Of a DNA stretch of 64,000 nt, positions 1 to 6,729 are shown piece after piece. The position numbers were made by a program, and so were the translations under genes. Numbering within the stretch: the stretch's first letter is position 1; every line of letters starts with the position of its first letter. The DNA comes from a virus. Location: IMG/VR virus record IMGVR_UViG_3300034013_000240, positions 1 through 64,000 of that record; one strand, given 5' to 3'. The notes under the pieces were generated by a model. The model saw only the letters and a program-made list of their open reading frames with translations, made no database searches and was not told the origin of the DNA.

Positions 1-604
1 CCTCAACTTGACTATGCTCAGAATTTCTTAGTCCCTGAAAGTGAGCGAAGCTTCTCCAATTGAATGATACATCCATAGTAATCTGACTATTCATTGTCTT
101 GAAAAACCTAGCTGACTCTTTAGCTCTCTTTCGCCCCAGTATTGGTGTTAGCTCTTCTAAACAATCGTGATACAAAGCATTCGATATAGTTGTAAAATCA
201 TGTAACACGCTCTGCCAATTATCAACTCCTTTTACCCACTTAACATCATTTATTCCGTCATTAATAAATAGATCGTCTTTTATAATAACACTCTCCCAGT
301 CTTTTGGTAGATACGTATTGTCTTCTTTCAGTTCTTTATATCTAGCACTCTCTCCATTTATACTTACACCTATACGATGTTTAAGTAGATGAATATGTGT
401 TGCTTGGTCAACAGTCACTAAGAAATGCAACTGACTTTTCTCGAAAGGTGTGTGATGACCATCTGAAGCAAGCATTTTTAATAGCTTAGGTATCCTCTCG
501 ATTTTTTCATCTGTTAAATCCCTAGACGTTGAGGTCCAGGCGGATTGAGCGTGAATGGAATCAGACCCATAATACCCTAAAAGGGTTACTTTGTTTTCAT
601 TCAT
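1..604 (-). CDS. thyX: Flavin-dependent thymidylate synthase ThyX (3' end cut by window edge)
   Basis: Reading leftwards from ATG at 604 the frame stays open to the window edge, so about 201 residues of the N-terminal part are visible and the C-terminus lies outside. The ThyX signature is clear: HTPFEKSQLHF, then a run QATHIHLLKHRIGVSINGES followed by ARY, which matches the family motif RHRxxSxNExSxRY with Lys for the first Arg. ThyX methylates dUMP to dTMP using FAD and methylenetetrahydrofolate. Phages carry it to raise thymidylate supply for replication, which fits its place at the end of the replication block, 9 bases after the next gene upstream. The missing end cannot be judged. Confidence 0.93.
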   Translation of the reverse strand, partial: MNENKVTLLGYYGSDSIHAQSAWTSTSRDLTDEKIERIPKLLKMLASDGHHTPFEKSQLHFLVTVDQATHIHLLKHRIGVSINGESARYKELKEDNTYLPKDWESVIIKDDLFINDGINDVKWVKGVDNWQSVLHDFTTISNALYHDCLEELTPILGRKRAKESARFFKTMNSQITMDVSFNWRSFAHFQGLRNSEHSQVE

Positions 605-612
605 AATATTAT

Positions 613-903
613 TTATTTTAAAAATATTTTTAAAGTTTTACCGTCATCTTGAATTTGTATATCTACATCTTCAGCATTATAATTCGTAAAAGCTCTTCCA
701 TTATGTGGTGGAGAATGTTGTATTACTTCAACTCTCGTAACTTTTGATGTGTCTCTTTGCTTTTGATACCACTTAGGTACGAACATTCCTCCTCTCCTAA
801 ACCATTTAGCATTGTATCCTGCCGATGCTTGATTAAAATTATTTTGTGATGTCCTATGTAAAGACTCTTTAATTAATAGCTCATCTATTGGTTCTACTTT
901 CAT
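613..903 (-). CDS. Hypothetical protein, 96 aa
   Basis: Small basic protein (MKVEPIDELLIKES start) that I do not recognise. The middle is rich in Arg/Lys and aromatics (KWFRRGGMFVPKWYQKQ), the end is mixed charged (QDDGKTLKIFLK). Its ATG overlaps the stop of the replication initiator upstream by four bases (ATGA type), so the two are very likely co-translated, and thyX follows after 9 bases. Function unknown; a replication or nucleotide-metabolism accessory is only suggested by position. Confidence 0.75.
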   Translation of the reverse strand: MKVEPIDELLIKESLHRTSQNNFNQASAGYNAKWFRRGGMFVPKWYQKQRDTSKVTRVEVIQHSPPHNGRAFTNYNAEDVDIQIQDDGKTLKIFLK

Positions 904-1646
904 TTGATAATTGGTTTTAATTTACCACCATCCATTTGATGCCTCATCTTGTTCATTCTCCAAGACTTCATTTGTTCTGTTGTAAGTAGTTTTATTTGTT
1001 CGTTAGTTAATTCTCTATTAAACCAGTCGTCTGGCAGTTGTGCATTCTTATTATCTGACAAAAGATATTTATCAAACTTATCTGGTCTTGATATAAACTC
1101 AGGAGTTAAATACTTAGGGTTTGCTTTATGATAATCATCGTTACTACAGTTTTGTATAGCTTTTAATATATCGCTCTTAGAATACCCCTCTTTTAGCCTA
1201 TCATTAAATTGTTTTCTTGCCTTACTATTTATAACCTTGAATCCTTTATTTGTTATCTTGTTAAATAACATCAAGAGCGAATCAAAGTCTATCTTCTCTG
1301 TATTTTTATCTTCTTTTTCATCTTTAATTGGTTTTTCATCAATTATCGAGACAGGTACAGAGCCTACTATACTTAAATACCTTCTAAAAATCTCTTTACT
1401 GTTTTCTTTATATTCTAAAACAGATTTTATATACCCTAGTTTTATCAACGAAGACACCCACTTACTTATAGATGTACTTGATACAGAATATAGTTCAGAG
1501 AAATAAGCGTTATTAGCCCAGCAATACCCACTTTTGTCAGATAGAGCTGTTATCTCTCCATACAACAACTTAGCATTCGCAGTAAGTCTTTTATCGTATC
1601 TAACCGTTGCCGGTATCAATGCGTAGAAATTAGGTTTTTCAGTCAT
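900..1646 (-). CDS. Phage replication initiator / replisome organizer with N-terminal helix-turn-helix
   Basis: Starts at ATG 1646 (MTEKPNFYALIPATVRYD); a longer frame would need a TTG start at 1685 and is unlikely. The first ~70 residues match the winged-helix domain found at the start of many Bacteroidota and Firmicutes phage replication proteins (DKRLTANAKLLYGEITAL, then GYCWANNAYFSELYSVSSTS). The C-terminal part (SKSDILKAIQNCSNDDYH ... PKYLTPEFISRPDKFDKYL) resembles the conserved phage replisome-organizer C-terminal domain, which in relatives loads the helicase at the origin. It sits beside SSB, exonuclease and annealing genes. Binding to a specific origin is inferred; candidate origin regions are at 13.1-15.1 kb. 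Confidence 0.85.
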   Translation of the reverse strand: MTEKPNFYALIPATVRYDKRLTANAKLLYGEITALSDKSGYCWANNAYFSELYSVSSTSISKWVSSLIKLGYIKSVLEYKENSKEIFRRYLSIVGSVPVSIIDEKPIKDEKEDKNTEKIDFDSLLMLFNKITNKGFKVINSKARKQFNDRLKEGYSKSDILKAIQNCSNDDYHKANPKYLTPEFISRPDKFDKYLLSDNKNAQLPDDWFNRELTNEQIKLLTTEQMKSWRMNKMRHQMDGGKLKPIIK

Positions 1647-1745
1647 GTTAAATTTATTGGTTAAAAAACCACCTAGAAATGACAAAAACTAGGTGGTTTG
1701 AGGTTGTGTGTTTTATTGTTTAACTAGCTGATAACCAACTATTTG

Positions 1746-2093
1746 CTAAAAAGGCAAATCATCATCTTCATCGTCAGTTTGCTTTTTCTTGCTTGATTTT
1801 TTACTTGATGATTGTGAATCATCCGCACCAGCTACGCAAATATTTCCATCTGTCCAGAAAACTTTTCCGTTACCGACATAGAATTTATCCTTCTTATCTT
1901 CTCTCTCTTCTTTTGATTGAGAAACATAAGCCGATACATTCTGAAAAATGTCGCCTTGATTTCCTTTAAATGTTTTTGAATCGTCGCTTATTGATACGGT
2001 AATATCAATACCTTTGAGCCCCTTTTTGTCAGCTACTTTTAATAAAGTTTCTAACGTTTCTTTTTTCAAGTAAATACTACTTAAACTTCCCAT
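1746..2093 (-). CDS. SSB-like single-stranded DNA-binding protein with acidic C-terminal tail
   Basis: Start placed at ATG 2093 (MGSLSSIYLKKETLE): the frame extends to 2159, but only from a TTG that lies inside a promoter -7 box. The body (KGIDITVSISDD, QNVSAYVSQSKEEREDKKDKFYVGNGKVFWTDG) belongs to a phage family I know only as conserved replication-region proteins. The last residues, after a Ser/Lys-rich linker, are DDEDDDLPF, very like the DDDIPF tip by which bacterial SSB recruits repair and replication partners. SSB function is therefore an inference from tail, size (115 aa) and position between the replication initiator and the exonuclease/annealing genes; an OB fold is not provable by eye. 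Confidence 0.72.
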   Translation of the reverse strand: MGSLSSIYLKKETLETLLKVADKKGLKGIDITVSISDDSKTFKGNQGDIFQNVSAYVSQSKEEREDKKDKFYVGNGKVFWTDGNICVAGADDSQSSSKKSSKKKQTDDEDDDLPF

Positions 2094-2156
2094 AATAAAA
2101 TAATTTAGTTCACCTACTTTTTTGTACTGTTGTTCGGTTTCTTCAGTTTTGAATTG

Positions 2157-2164
2157 CAAATATA
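2157..2164 (-). promoter_or_regulatory. Bacteroidota-type promoter (-7 box TATATTTG) for SSB-like gene
   Basis: On the minus strand TATATTTGC at 2157-2164 is preceded by TTG at 2184-2186 with a 19-base spacer, the classic -33/-7 arrangement. It lies ~65 bases upstream of the SSB-like ATG and explains why the upstream TTG start is false. Confidence 0.6.
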
Positions 2165-2190
2165 TATTTATTTATCCTAAAAACAATTTT

Positions 2191-2862
2191 TTATTTTATT
2201 GTTTCTATGTAATCTCTAGCATTAAGAACTCTTCTAGCTATTTCAGCAATAACCTCTTCGTTTCTCTCCATCTTAAACACCTTGCATCTATCCTTGATTG
2301 GAATGTCTTGAAATGTGTGGCTTTCTTTTACCTCTTCAATAAGAATATCTAAGAAATCATCAGGCAATTGTTCTTTGTACATTATACTCTTAGCTTCTCT
2401 AAGAATTACATCGTCGGGAGAGTCTAATAAAAAGTAAGCTACTTCAGCCTCTTTACACCCAGTTAGCCACATATAAGCTTGCAATTGATAATAATAAGCT
2501 TTTGTAGGCAATTCCTTCTCAAACATAGGAAAGCTAAATGCTGAGAAACTACACTTAATATCAACAATCTTACCGTCTATAATTAAATCTGGAGTTCCTT
2601 GAATGTATTCATTCTCAAAAAACTCATCGTTCTTTTCAGCATTGGTTTTAAATAACTTATTGTAATGCTTAATAGCTTCGTCTTCCAAGTACAATCCCTT
2701 ATCTAAATACCTAGAGATAATTTCTTTTTTTACACCAAACTTTTGCTCTATTACCCATTCTTTTAAATAGCTTTTAGCTGTCTCTGAAATTACCTCTCCC
2801 TTATTTCTTGGATTAGTAAATAAATCACCGAGCTTAGATGCTCTACACTTAAATTTCTTCAT
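2191..2862 (-). CDS. PD-(D/E)XK exonuclease (YqaJ/lambda-exonuclease-like)
   Basis: Start set at ATG 2862 (MKKFKCRASKLGDLF); an extension to 2877 would use TTG. About 223 residues. The catalytic core is visible as GTPDLIIDGKIVDIKCS: Asp of PD, and D-x-K on the following strand, typical of YqaJ/RecB-type phage exonucleases. Downstream LQAYMWLTGCKEAEVAYFL is the usual helix carrying the conserved QLQAY motif. Such enzymes resect double-strand ends 5' to 3' and work with a single-strand annealing protein; an ERF-type annealing gene is two genes upstream. The pair forms a phage recombination module. Confidence 0.85.
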   Translation of the reverse strand: MKKFKCRASKLGDLFTNPRNKGEVISETAKSYLKEWVIEQKFGVKKEIISRYLDKGLYLEDEAIKHYNKLFKTNAEKNDEFFENEYIQGTPDLIIDGKIVDIKCSFSAFSFPMFEKELPTKAYYYQLQAYMWLTGCKEAEVAYFLLDSPDDVILREAKSIMYKEQLPDDFLDILIEEVKESHTFQDIPIKDRCKVFKMERNEEVIAEIARRVLNARDYIETIK

Positions 2863-2866
2863 CTTA

Positions 2867-3424
2867 TTAATTTTCAATAGGTTTTAATTCAGCCCACTCT
2901 CCATCTCTAAATATCAAATTACCACCATAACCATCAGGCATTGTGTATAGTAATCCACCACGACCAGTATCTAAAAATGCAAAATTAAAATCTCTATTAA
3001 AACCCTCTGTACATGAACCACCTAAACATGTGTAATTTCCTTGAGAATAACCCTTCTCTTTAGCTACTCTTATTAAGAACGATCTAATCTCTTCTTCAGT
3101 TGCTTCTACATATAAAGCCCTCTCAGATTCTCTTGATAAACCCCAACCACCATTATCGTACCATGCTTCCGATATATTTGTTGTACCAAAAGCAACTCCA
3201 TCTGATTTATGAAATATAAATCCACCAACACCTTCCGTGTTTCTATACCAAGTGTTGCGTTTTAATTCATTTCCATTTACCTCGTTAACTTGAGTAGGAA
3301 CAGTATCCGAAACCACTACTATTGGAAACCAAGACTTCAACTTACTGTCGATTAAATCTTTATCTCCTACATTAGAGAGCAAGTAATCAACCTGCTCTCT
3401 TGTTATATTATACTTTTGTCTCAT
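2867..3424 (-). CDS. Hypothetical protein between exonuclease and annealing genes, 185 aa
   Basis: Unrecognised. The N-terminal ~40 residues look helical (YNITREQVDYLLSN), the rest is Gly/Trp/aromatic-rich with probable beta strands (GGFIFHKSDGVAFGTTN, GRGGLLYTMPDGYGGNLIF) and a repeated idea of short Gly-rich turns. It is tightly packed between the ERF annealing gene (3 bases) and the exonuclease (4 bases), so it is probably co-expressed with the recombination module, but no catalytic motif is visible. Confidence 0.75.
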   Translation of the reverse strand: MRQKYNITREQVDYLLSNVGDKDLIDSKLKSWFPIVVVSDTVPTQVNEVNGNELKRNTWYRNTEGVGGFIFHKSDGVAFGTTNISEAWYDNGGWGLSRESERALYVEATEEEIRSFLIRVAKEKGYSQGNYTCLGGSCTEGFNRDFNFAFLDTGRGGLLYTMPDGYGGNLIFRDGEWAELKPIEN

Positions 3425-3427
3425 ATT

Positions 3428-3970
3428 TTACAATTGACTTAATTGTTCTTTAGTTAATTCAAAAGCACCTATAAGAGCTTCTTTTGTGTACTTACCCTCT
3501 GATATAGATTTAACCGCTTTGTCGAATCTGTCTTTATTGATTGGCATTTTCTTGTGGTCATTAGTAGCATCTGCATCTTGAGTATCATCAATAAGTAATA
3601 GATTACCTAGCGCATACTTCTTAGCGTAAGAAGAAGCCGAACCATACTGCTGAGGAACAGCCATTCCTTTTTGCATTAAGTCAACACCAACTATGGCTGA
3701 AGAACTAATGTCAGCACCGCTATCTACATCGTGCATTTTAGCTACACTTTCTATTATTGGAGGGTCGCTATTGATTAGCTTCTCTGATATTGTAAAGTAC
3801 ACGTTGTACTCTTTGTTAAATGGTTTCAATCCCTCTAATATATCTTCTGCGCTTCTGAAGTTATACTTAGCAAAAGAATTAAACCTACTTTTGTTAGCTT
3901 TGAATCTAACTTGAATTTCACTTAGTTTTTGAAATGCTGTTAAAGCACTCTGATTTTTTGCTGTCGCCAT
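3428..3970 (-). CDS. ERF-family single-strand annealing protein
   Basis: 180 residues. Family hallmarks are the early helical segment ALTAFQKLSEIQVRFKANKS, the strand-turn region YNFRSAEDILEGLKPF, the segment AKMHDVDSGADISSS and the core AVPQQYGSASSYAKKYALGNLL followed by DDTQDAD, typical of ERF proteins such as P22 Erf. These proteins bind ssDNA and anneal complementary strands in phage recombination and replication. The exonuclease two genes downstream is the expected partner. The C-terminal ~40 residues (DRFDKAVKSISEGKYTKEALIGAFELTKEQL) form the usual small helical tail domain. Confidence 0.9.
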   Translation of the reverse strand: MATAKNQSALTAFQKLSEIQVRFKANKSRFNSFAKYNFRSAEDILEGLKPFNKEYNVYFTISEKLINSDPPIIESVAKMHDVDSGADISSSAIVGVDLMQKGMAVPQQYGSASSYAKKYALGNLLLIDDTQDADATNDHKKMPINKDRFDKAVKSISEGKYTKEALIGAFELTKEQLSQL

Positions 3971-3972
3971 AA

Positions 3973-4560
3973 TTAATTAATTAAATTACTCCCTTTTTTT
4001 AAATTATCACTAGCCCATAAGGGTTGCAGGTTAGTGTAGTGATTAAGTTTAAATACATCCTCTTTTGTTTTAGCGGTTGCTAATGGTATTACATGGTCTA
4101 TATGTATTTCGCTCCCTATTTTGCTCCAACACATACCGTTTGTAAATTTGCTCTCTATATGATTGTATAATACATCGAAGTCGCATCCAAGTATTTCCTT
4201 AGTTTTATTGTTTTTATTCCATTTTTTTACGGAAAAAGAAGCCCTTACTCTAGCCCTAACATTAGAAATAAGCCTCTTCATTGGCTCGTGCTTATATTTG
4301 TTATATGTTTTTCTCTGAGACTCGTTTACTTTATCTCTGTTGTTTAAAACATACTCTCTTCTGTAGTGTAAATCATATTTACGCTTTTTTTCTTTATCTA
4401 TTTTTGATAATATAACCTCCTTATTTTTGTTGTAATGAATTTTACTTTTGCCTGACCTACATTTTTTACATTCGTTTCTATATCCAGAAGTCGAATCTTT
4501 TCTAACTCCGAAAGAATTAATATCTTTCGTTTCAAAGCAGGTTTTACAAAACTTATCCAT
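3973..4560 (-). CDS. HNH homing endonuclease with N-terminal zinc-finger-like motif
   Basis: 195 residues. An N-terminal CKTC..CKKC zinc-binding motif (residues ~6-34) is followed by a long Lys/Arg-rich helical stretch (~36-120) and a C-terminal HNH core: HIDHVIPLATAKTKED, LNHYTNLQPLWASDN. It is clearly paralogous to the gene at 37257-38072, sharing the EILGC box, the H-D-H core and the LNHYTN-QPLWA block. Free-standing HNH genes of this type behave as selfish homing nucleases, inserted beside essential phage genes; here beside the ERF gene. It has its own candidate promoter. Confidence 0.88.
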   Translation of the reverse strand: MDKFCKTCFETKDINSFGVRKDSTSGYRNECKKCRSGKSKIHYNKNKEVILSKIDKEKKRKYDLHYRREYVLNNRDKVNESQRKTYNKYKHEPMKRLISNVRARVRASFSVKKWNKNNKTKEILGCDFDVLYNHIESKFTNGMCWSKIGSEIHIDHVIPLATAKTKEDVFKLNHYTNLQPLWASDNLKKGSNLIN

Positions 4561-4579
4561 AACATTAATTTAAGTTATA

Positions 4580-4587
4580 CAAATATA
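4580..4587 (-). promoter_or_regulatory. Candidate promoter -7 box (TATATTTG) for the HNH gene
   Basis: TATATTTG on the minus strand ends 20 bases before the HNH ATG at 4560. No convincing -33 TTTG at 19 bases. Confidence 0.45.
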
Positions 4588-4602
4588 CTAAATACCAATC
4601 AC

Positions 4603-5013
4603 TTAAACAAACATTTCTTTATTTTTGTTGTGTATGACTAATATTTGTTTACACTTATCTCTATAGAACTCTATAGTTTTATGTGTTTTTTCTATCATTT
4701 TATACCCCATTCTACTAGATGTTAGTAACCTAGTGTACCTACCAATGATTCCGTTATACAATCCGTAACTCATAAGGTCTGATGCCATTATAATACCAAA
4801 TCTCAATATAATATCCATCTCTTCATCAGTTAGTTTTTTATAATGCAATGGTCTTATATTGTAAGCTCTAAAAATTTTAAAGCCATCATCTAGCTCTTCT
4901 TTCTCGAACTTATACCCCTTGTAGAACATACATTTTTTATTCCCAAAGGTATGTACCGGCAATCTCATGTTAAAAGCCTTATCGAAGACCTTCTCTTGAA
5001 TACTTACTTCCAT
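4603..5013 (-). CDS. Hypothetical protein, 136 aa
   Basis: Unrecognised. Mixed basic protein with several aromatic residues (FYKGYKFEKEELDDGFKIF) and a helical C-terminal half (MIEKTHKTIEFYRDKCKQILVIHNKNKEMFV). No transmembrane segment or catalytic motif is evident. It follows a 46-residue gene after 2 bases and is followed, 42 bases on, by the HNH gene, so it probably ends an operon part disturbed by HNH insertion. Confidence 0.72.
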   Translation of the reverse strand: MEVSIQEKVFDKAFNMRLPVHTFGNKKCMFYKGYKFEKEELDDGFKIFRAYNIRPLHYKKLTDEEMDIILRFGIIMASDLMSYGLYNGIIGRYTRLLTSSRMGYKMIEKTHKTIEFYRDKCKQILVIHNKNKEMFV

Positions 5014-5015
5014 GT

Positions 5016-5156
5016 TTAATTATTTAATGCGTTACTATAAATTTTCTCGTAAGCAATACTCATTCTTTTGCTATCCGCTAGATGTATGCTTTTTAGCTTT
5101 AACATCCATTCGTAAAAGTTGGACATTTCTCTTTCTGCAATTTGTTCTTTACTCAT
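5016..5156 (-). CDS. Small hypothetical protein, 46 aa
   Basis: ATG at 5156, TAA ending at 5016. The product begins MSKEQIAEREMSNFYEWMLK and is entirely helical in appearance with alternating charge. The spacing to the next gene is 2 bases, which supports translation coupling. Function unknown. Confidence 0.6.
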   Translation of the reverse strand: MSKEQIAEREMSNFYEWMLKLKSIHLADSKRMSIAYEKIYSNALNN

Positions 5157-5184
5157 CTTTATTTTATTTTTAAATTATTACTTT

Positions 5185-5409
5185 TTAAACAAAACCTAAA
5201 TCTATAGACAAACTTATTGTCATCACCATATTTCTATGCTCTATGTAGTATTTAGGGTGGTATTTCTTGATAAACACTTTTAAACTACCATCACTCTCAC
5301 ATCTTGATAGTACATCTAACTTTTCTTTTTTAGAGTATTTCTCTGTAAATAGGTTTTTAAAAACGTCTGAAACAAACTCTAAATTCTCATGATTGTGAAC
5401 ACTACACAT
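5185..5409 (-). CDS. Small hypothetical protein, 74 aa
   Basis: Begins MCSVHNHENLEFVSDVFKNL. Short, basic, no recognisable domain. The VHNH codons near the start are one exact copy of the 12-base motif that recurs through the window, so part of its N-terminal sequence may be set by DNA rather than protein needs. Gene order: 19 bases after the 75-aa gene. Confidence 0.6.
   Translation of the reverse strand: MCSVHNHENLEFVSDVFKNLFTEKYSKKEKLDVLSRCESDGSLKVFIKKYHPKYYIEHRNMVMTISLSIDLGFV
5389..5400 (+). repeat. Dispersed 12-mer ATGATTGTGAAC, copy 1
   Basis: Exact copy inside the start of the 74-aa gene, read there as VHNH on the minus strand. Confidence 0.85.
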
Positions 5410-5428
5410 TGTAAAACTTATTACTCAG

Positions 5429-5656
5429 TCAATACTCTACTTCCTCTATTATCATTTCTTTTAACCTCTCGTTATCTTCTAGCAACCAAGTAAGGTCAAT
5501 ATCATTCCAAAGAACCTCTGTTATTTTTACAGAGGACCTACTTCCTGGATAACCAGAGCCATCTCCATTGTGCATAACTTGGTTTTCTCCTTGAGTGTAC
5601 TTAAATTCTATGTTTAACCACTCACCTCTATAGTTTAACCTAATTGAACTTTTCAT
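5429..5656 (-). CDS. Small hypothetical protein, 75 aa
   Basis: Starts MKSSIRLNYRGEWLNIEFKY, with likely short beta strands and a Gly/Ser-rich turn (HNGDGSGYPGSRSSVK), then an acidic helical tail (EDNERLKEMIIEEVEY). Its ATG overlaps the stop of the 90-aa gene upstream (ATGA). No family recognised. Confidence 0.68.
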   Translation of the reverse strand: MKSSIRLNYRGEWLNIEFKYTQGENQVMHNGDGSGYPGSRSSVKITEVLWNDIDLTWLLEDNERLKEMIIEEVEY

Positions 5657-5925
5657 AATCCTTTTTCTTTTTTAAACATTTCTAATAGTTCTTCCAATAC
5701 GTAGTATATAGTAGGCTTTTCTCTGCCTACATGCTTCATTACATCAAAATACAAAGACGATGTTTTACTATAATAAGTCTTGTCGCCATACATTAGAAAA
5801 TTATCATCTTTCCACTCTGCAAACTCAATAGCATAATCGTCCGATATAACTTCAAGTTGCTCCTCTCTTATCTGCAATCTAGGATTAGTATCTAGCCACT
5901 GTTTAAACTTTTCTTTTAGCTTCAT
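5653..5925 (-). CDS. Small hypothetical protein, 90 aa
   Basis: Starts MKLKEKFKQWLDTNPRLQIR. Acidic and aromatic with no clear catalytic motif. It overlaps the 75-aa gene by four bases and lies 11 bases after the last member of the MKQETLEEV family, so it appears to be in the same transcript. Function unknown. Confidence 0.68.
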   Translation of the reverse strand: MKLKEKFKQWLDTNPRLQIREEQLEVISDDYAIEFAEWKDDNFLMYGDKTYYSKTSSLYFDVMKHVGREKPTIYYVLEELLEMFKKEKGL

Positions 5926-5936
5926 CTTATTTCTTT

Positions 5937-6212
5937 TTAAATTGTTTTACAATTCCAATGAACCAATCCACCACTTTTAACAGCCATAAACAAATGACTA
6001 TTAATATGTTCAACTGAAATTACTTTCTTACAATTTTTACATATAACTTCTTCGCTATACAATTTCTTGTCTTGTTGTTGTTGCCATTTAGCGCCTTTTA
6101 TAAAATTTCTTTTACAAGCTAACTTAAAACTTTCTTTTGTTGGTTTATAGTTGTTTTCTAATTCATAGATTGCGTGTGATTTAGAAACTTCTTCAAGTGT
6201 TTCTTGTTCCAT
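5937..6212 (-). CDS. MKQETLEEV-family protein with zinc-ribbon C-terminus, 91 aa
   Basis: Start taken at ATG 6212 because MEQETLEEV then aligns with its three neighbours and the gene no longer overlaps the upstream one; the longer frame uses TTG. It shares the family block NFIKGAKWQQQQDKKLYSEE, but then switches to CKNCKKVISVEHINSH and ends HWNCKTI, a likely single zinc site (C-x2-C ... H/C). The last 30 bases still encode QFKKK plus stop in another frame, the family's normal end. So this copy carries an exchanged or frame-shifted C-terminus. Confidence 0.7.
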   Translation of the reverse strand: MEQETLEEVSKSHAIYELENNYKPTKESFKLACKRNFIKGAKWQQQQDKKLYSEEVICKNCKKVISVEHINSHLFMAVKSGGLVHWNCKTI

Positions 6213-6213
6213 A

Positions 6214-6456
6214 TTATTTCTTTTTATAGTTTTCAAACCATTTTTCTAAATATACAATATCGATTGGGTTAACTTCTATAATAGAATCCCTGTACATTTT
6301 TAAAATTTCTTTTACTTCTTCCTCACTATACATCTGTTCTTGTTGCAGTTTAGTAAATAAAGTTACAATTTCAATAGAAGCAGTTTGAGCATCGGTAGAA
6401 GATATTATTCTTTGTATGTCTTTAGGTTTTACTTCTTCAAGTGTTTCTTGTTTCAT
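6214..6456 (-). CDS. MKQETLEEV-family protein, 80 aa
   Basis: One of four tandem relatives: begins MKQETLEEVKPKD, contains LQQEQMYSEEEVKEILKMY and ends WFENYKKK. The family architecture is a fixed start, a variable middle, a WQQEQ-MYSEEEV segment and a Trp-Phe...KKK end. Similar small proteins are common in Flavobacteriia phages and are usually annotated hypothetical (recalled, not checked). Function unknown; the fixed ends and variable middle suggest adaptors presenting different cores. Confidence 0.72.
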   Translation of the reverse strand: MKQETLEEVKPKDIQRIISSTDAQTASIEIVTLFTKLQQEQMYSEEEVKEILKMYRDSIIEVNPIDIVYLEKWFENYKKK

Positions 6457-6459
6457 ATC

Positions 6460-6726
6460 TTATTTCTTTTTAAATTGTTTAAACCAAATATCAATTACTG
6501 CCCAATTTGGTATTTTATTATTTTGGACATCTCGATAAAAATTAACTAGAAACTCTAAAACTTCTTTGTTACTGTACTTATTCTTGTTTTGTTCTTGTTG
6601 CCATTTAGCACCTTCAACAAATCTTTCTCTTTCAAAATCAATTTCACAATTTCTATCAAACACACCATAACCTACTTCGTATGGATATAGTCTTTCAGCA
6701 ACTTCCTCAAGTGTTTCTTGTTTCAT
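6460..6726 (-). CDS. MKQETLEEV-family protein, 88 aa
   Basis: Starts MKQETLEEVAERLYPYEVGY, with a middle ERERFVEGAKWQQEQNKNKYS and an end WFKQFKKK. Three bases separate it from each family neighbour, so all are probably read from one message. The best full-length example of the family pattern here. No enzymatic motif. Confidence 0.74.
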   Translation of the reverse strand: MKQETLEEVAERLYPYEVGYGVFDRNCEIDFERERFVEGAKWQQEQNKNKYSNKEVLEFLVNFYRDVQNNKIPNWAVIDIWFKQFKKK

Positions 6727-6729
6727 ATC

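Noticed and set aside
1647-1685. Longer N-terminus of the replication initiator
   Set aside because: Depends on a TTG start; MTEKPNF at 1646 fits the family.
2094-2159. Longer N-terminus of the SSB-like protein
   Set aside because: It would start from TTG inside a TATATTTGC promoter box; ATG 2093 is better.
6213-6236. Longer start for the 91-aa family member
   Set aside because: TTG start overlapping the previous gene; the shared MxQETLEEV start is at 6212.
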